Shown in pieces: positions 62,856 through 64,000 of a stretch of DNA of 64,000 nucleotides. The translations under genes were made by a program, and so were the position numbers. Source of the DNA: JAGQPD01 sp020426865 (GTDB taxonomy: Bacteria; Planctomycetota; Planctomycetia; Pirellulales; Pirellulaceae); contig JAWKTN010000011.1 of assembly GCA_041399065.1 (NCBI GenBank), positions 186,001 through 250,000 on the forward strand, in the 5' to 3' direction. Numbering within the stretch: the first letter of the stretch is position 1; every line of letters starts with the position of its first letter. Under the pieces are notes generated by a model. The model searched no databases. It was not told where the DNA came from and saw only the letters and a list, made by a program, of their open reading frames with translations.

Positions 62856-63266
62856 CTAGCCGGAGTGCCGATCGAGAAGGCGGGCGATTAACTGTCGGGC
62901 ATCGCCTTCCTCTTGATCGTGATACATCACGAGAATCGCCACCGTGATCGTGACCAAATCGTCCCGTGCTAATGTTATCTGGCGACGTACGTTGTTCAAG
63001 CTAGTTTCAATGCGCGTCAGTCGTTGATCGATGGCTGGCGTGGGATCGACCTGAGGGAGCTTTGCCGCGGAGAGGTCGAGTTCAGACACGATGTTGGACG
63101 CCATACCGGGGAGGAGCAGCTGTGCCAGTAGCCGTCGCACCAGGGTTGAATTGCCTTGCTCCCAGCCCACTTTCTTTGCCAGTTCCGTTATGGCATCGGT
63201 GAGGTCACTGCCGCCATCGTCGTCGTGCGGACGAAAGGTAATCTGCTCCGATTTGGATTTCGCCAT
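62856..63266 (-). CDS. Small relaxosome accessory protein (136 aa)
   Basis: The ATG at 63266 begins MAKSKSEQITFRPHDDDGGS. Its stop lies 6 bp before the relaxase start, a tightly coupled pair seen in TrwA-TrwC-like arrangements. The N terminus has a short beta strand (EQITFRP) then helices (DLTDAITELAKKVGW), consistent with a ribbon-helix-helix DNA-binding fold. The remainder is helical (LTRIETSLNNVRRQITLARD). RHH accessory proteins bind oriT and shape it for the relaxase. The assignment rests on position and this pattern rather than a decisive motif. Confidence 0.65.
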   Translation of the reverse strand: MAKSKSEQITFRPHDDDGGSDLTDAITELAKKVGWEQGNSTLVRRLLAQLLLPGMASNIVSELDLSAAKLPQVDPTPAIDQRLTRIETSLNNVRRQITLARDDLVTITVAILVMYHDQEEGDARQLIARLLDRHSG

Positions 63267-63567
63267 CGGCGCGGCCCACTATTACAACGTGTTCGTGTAT
63301 CTGTTTGGCGGGTTTTCGTGTCAACCGTATACAGGATAACAACTTGCGACGCTGGTAGATAGCCATGTTTTCGGCGCGAAATCGCGTTAACTCGGGTCGC
63401 GTTACCGGGTTAACGTGATGTTTTCAGGTTGTGGGAACGACGACATCTTGCACCTCTGGTGCACGAGTGTGCCACATTAGTCAACAAGAAAACATTCCGG
63501 TCGGAAAACATTCTTTGCGGTATCGTCGGCAGTCATGATCAAGGTGGCAGTAGAGACGCCGGGAGGT
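63267..63567. other. oriT candidate region
   Basis: About 300 bp upstream of the accessory gene with no ORF but clustered short repeats. Two direct copies of GAAAACATTC (63488-63497 and 63504-63513) are 16 bp apart. CGTTAAC and GTTAACG (63385-63391/63409-63415) form an inverted repeat around 17 bp. A TGCAC/GTGCA hairpin lies at 63449-63463. oriT of MobF elements typically lies beside the relaxosome genes and carries such repeats. The nick site was not identified. Confidence 0.45.
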
Positions 63568-63627
63568 GGTAGACCGGAACGGAACGGCGGGCCCCATCCA
63601 GGGCCCAAAGTGGAGTGCCGGTCTACC
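63568..63627. repeat. Nested inverted repeats beside the oriT candidate
   Basis: The outer pair is GGTAGACCGG (63568-63577) with CCGGTCTACC (63618-63627). The inner pair is GGGCCC (63589-63594) with GGGCCC (63601-63606). It overlaps the end of the small membrane ORF. There is no T-run, so a protein-binding or structural site is likelier than a terminator. Confidence 0.5.
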
Positions 63628-63790
63628 GTGGGCGGTTCGGGATATCGACCGGTAGCCGAATATGAAAGGTATCTAGAAACAAGCGTTTGATGGTCCGGCG
63701 GTCAATATAGTCGCCGGCATGCAATGCAATGGCGATACCCAGTACAATCCAAACGAGGAAGCCCAAGGTATTCTGTTCGTCGTGGTTCAT
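63623..63790 (-). CDS. Small single-helix membrane protein (55 aa), tentative
   Basis: I use the ATG at 63790 (MNHDEQNTLGFLVWIVLGIA). The frame extends to 63871. One clear transmembrane helix, LGFLVWIVLGIAIALHAGDY, is followed by a basic tail (IDRRTIKRLFLDTFHIRLPV). It could be a small transfer- or entry-exclusion-type membrane protein, judging only from its place upstream of the relaxosome genes. The ribosome-binding site is weak. Confidence 0.4.
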   Translation of the reverse strand: MNHDEQNTLGFLVWIVLGIAIALHAGDYIDRRTIKRLFLDTFHIRLPVDIPNRPR

Positions 63791-64000
63791 GTCTTGGTAT
63801 ATCGGGGTGACGATCGTGGACAGTTTGGTCCATGTGATTGCCGTTGCGGAACGCATCGAATCGACCCACACCGGATGCCCGCCGCTGGCCGTGAAACGGT
63901 CAGCCAGGCGGGGCCGTCAGACGGTTATCGGTGAAGCTCAAGCTGAGGCCGAGGACCGTACGATGGGGCGTTACTCGCATTCGTACCTGGTATCCAACTC

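Noticed and set aside
63872..64000. Partial genes running off the right edge
   Set aside because: Short open frames exist on both strands to the window end, but under 45 codons and without a motif. Not enough to call.
1..64000. tRNA genes, a replication initiator and type IV secretion genes
   Set aside because: None was recognised by eye. Absence here does not exclude them outside the window, and a tRNA scan was not possible.

Overview
The window looks like accessory DNA, probably a mobilisable plasmid or an integrated conjugative or mobilisable element, from a planctomycete (Pirellulales-like). The clade call rests on a giant secreted protein with an N-terminal FEPLEDRRMLA motif and on several secreted proteins carrying dockerin-like GDYNGN..DAADYTVWKD repeats, some with C-terminal PEP-CTERM tails. 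No housekeeping operon, tRNA, rRNA or replication initiator was recognised. A MobF relaxase, its small partner, an SSB, a CHC2 zinc-finger protein and a plasmid-type methyltransferase point to a transfer-proficient element, but no type IV secretion genes are in view.

Layout. 1-2.7 kb: the tail of an unknown gene, then about 1.6 kb of non-coding DNA packed with hairpins, seven of them capped by GNRA tetraloops, ending in terminator-like stems and followed by an arginine-rich unknown protein. This is the best candidate for an undescribed large structured RNA. 2.7-4.9 kb: a leftward cluster of ssb and three small genes, plus an XRE/NTF2-like regulator. 5-18 kb: one 13-kb RHS/YD-repeat gene. 18.5-29.5 kb: a mobile-element pile-up. 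It holds IS21 and IS1380 remnants, a short inverted-repeat element, a complete IS66 with 8-bp target duplications, and two copies of an unusual transposition module (Tn7/Mu-like DDE transposase, ExeA/TnsC-like ATPase, CHC2 zinc-finger protein). One copy is complete with multi-site ends and the other is truncated. An IS1380 gene appears to be split by a 10.5-kb inversion. 29.7-31.9 kb: a coupled HEPN plus P-loop ATPase pair resembling a defence or toxin system. 32-33 kb: a dead IS630.

33.5-41.5 kb: two tyrosine recombinases, one beside a dif-like site, around and near secreted LRR, trypsin-like, PEP-CTERM and dockerin proteins. 42-49.3 kb: an IS110 interrupted by a small non-autonomous element, a metallophosphoesterase with a small downstream gene, and an intact IS4 with target duplications. 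49.4-51.8 kb: a nuclease-P-loop NTPase fusion. 52.8-63.9 kb: a leftward block of methyltransferase with a three-way-junction leader, CHC2 protein, an unknown 406-aa protein, the 1820-aa MobF relaxase-helicase and its accessory protein, then a repeat-rich oriT candidate.

All calls come from reading the sequence. No database search or structure prediction was run, so family names are recognition-based and novelty claims are provisional.
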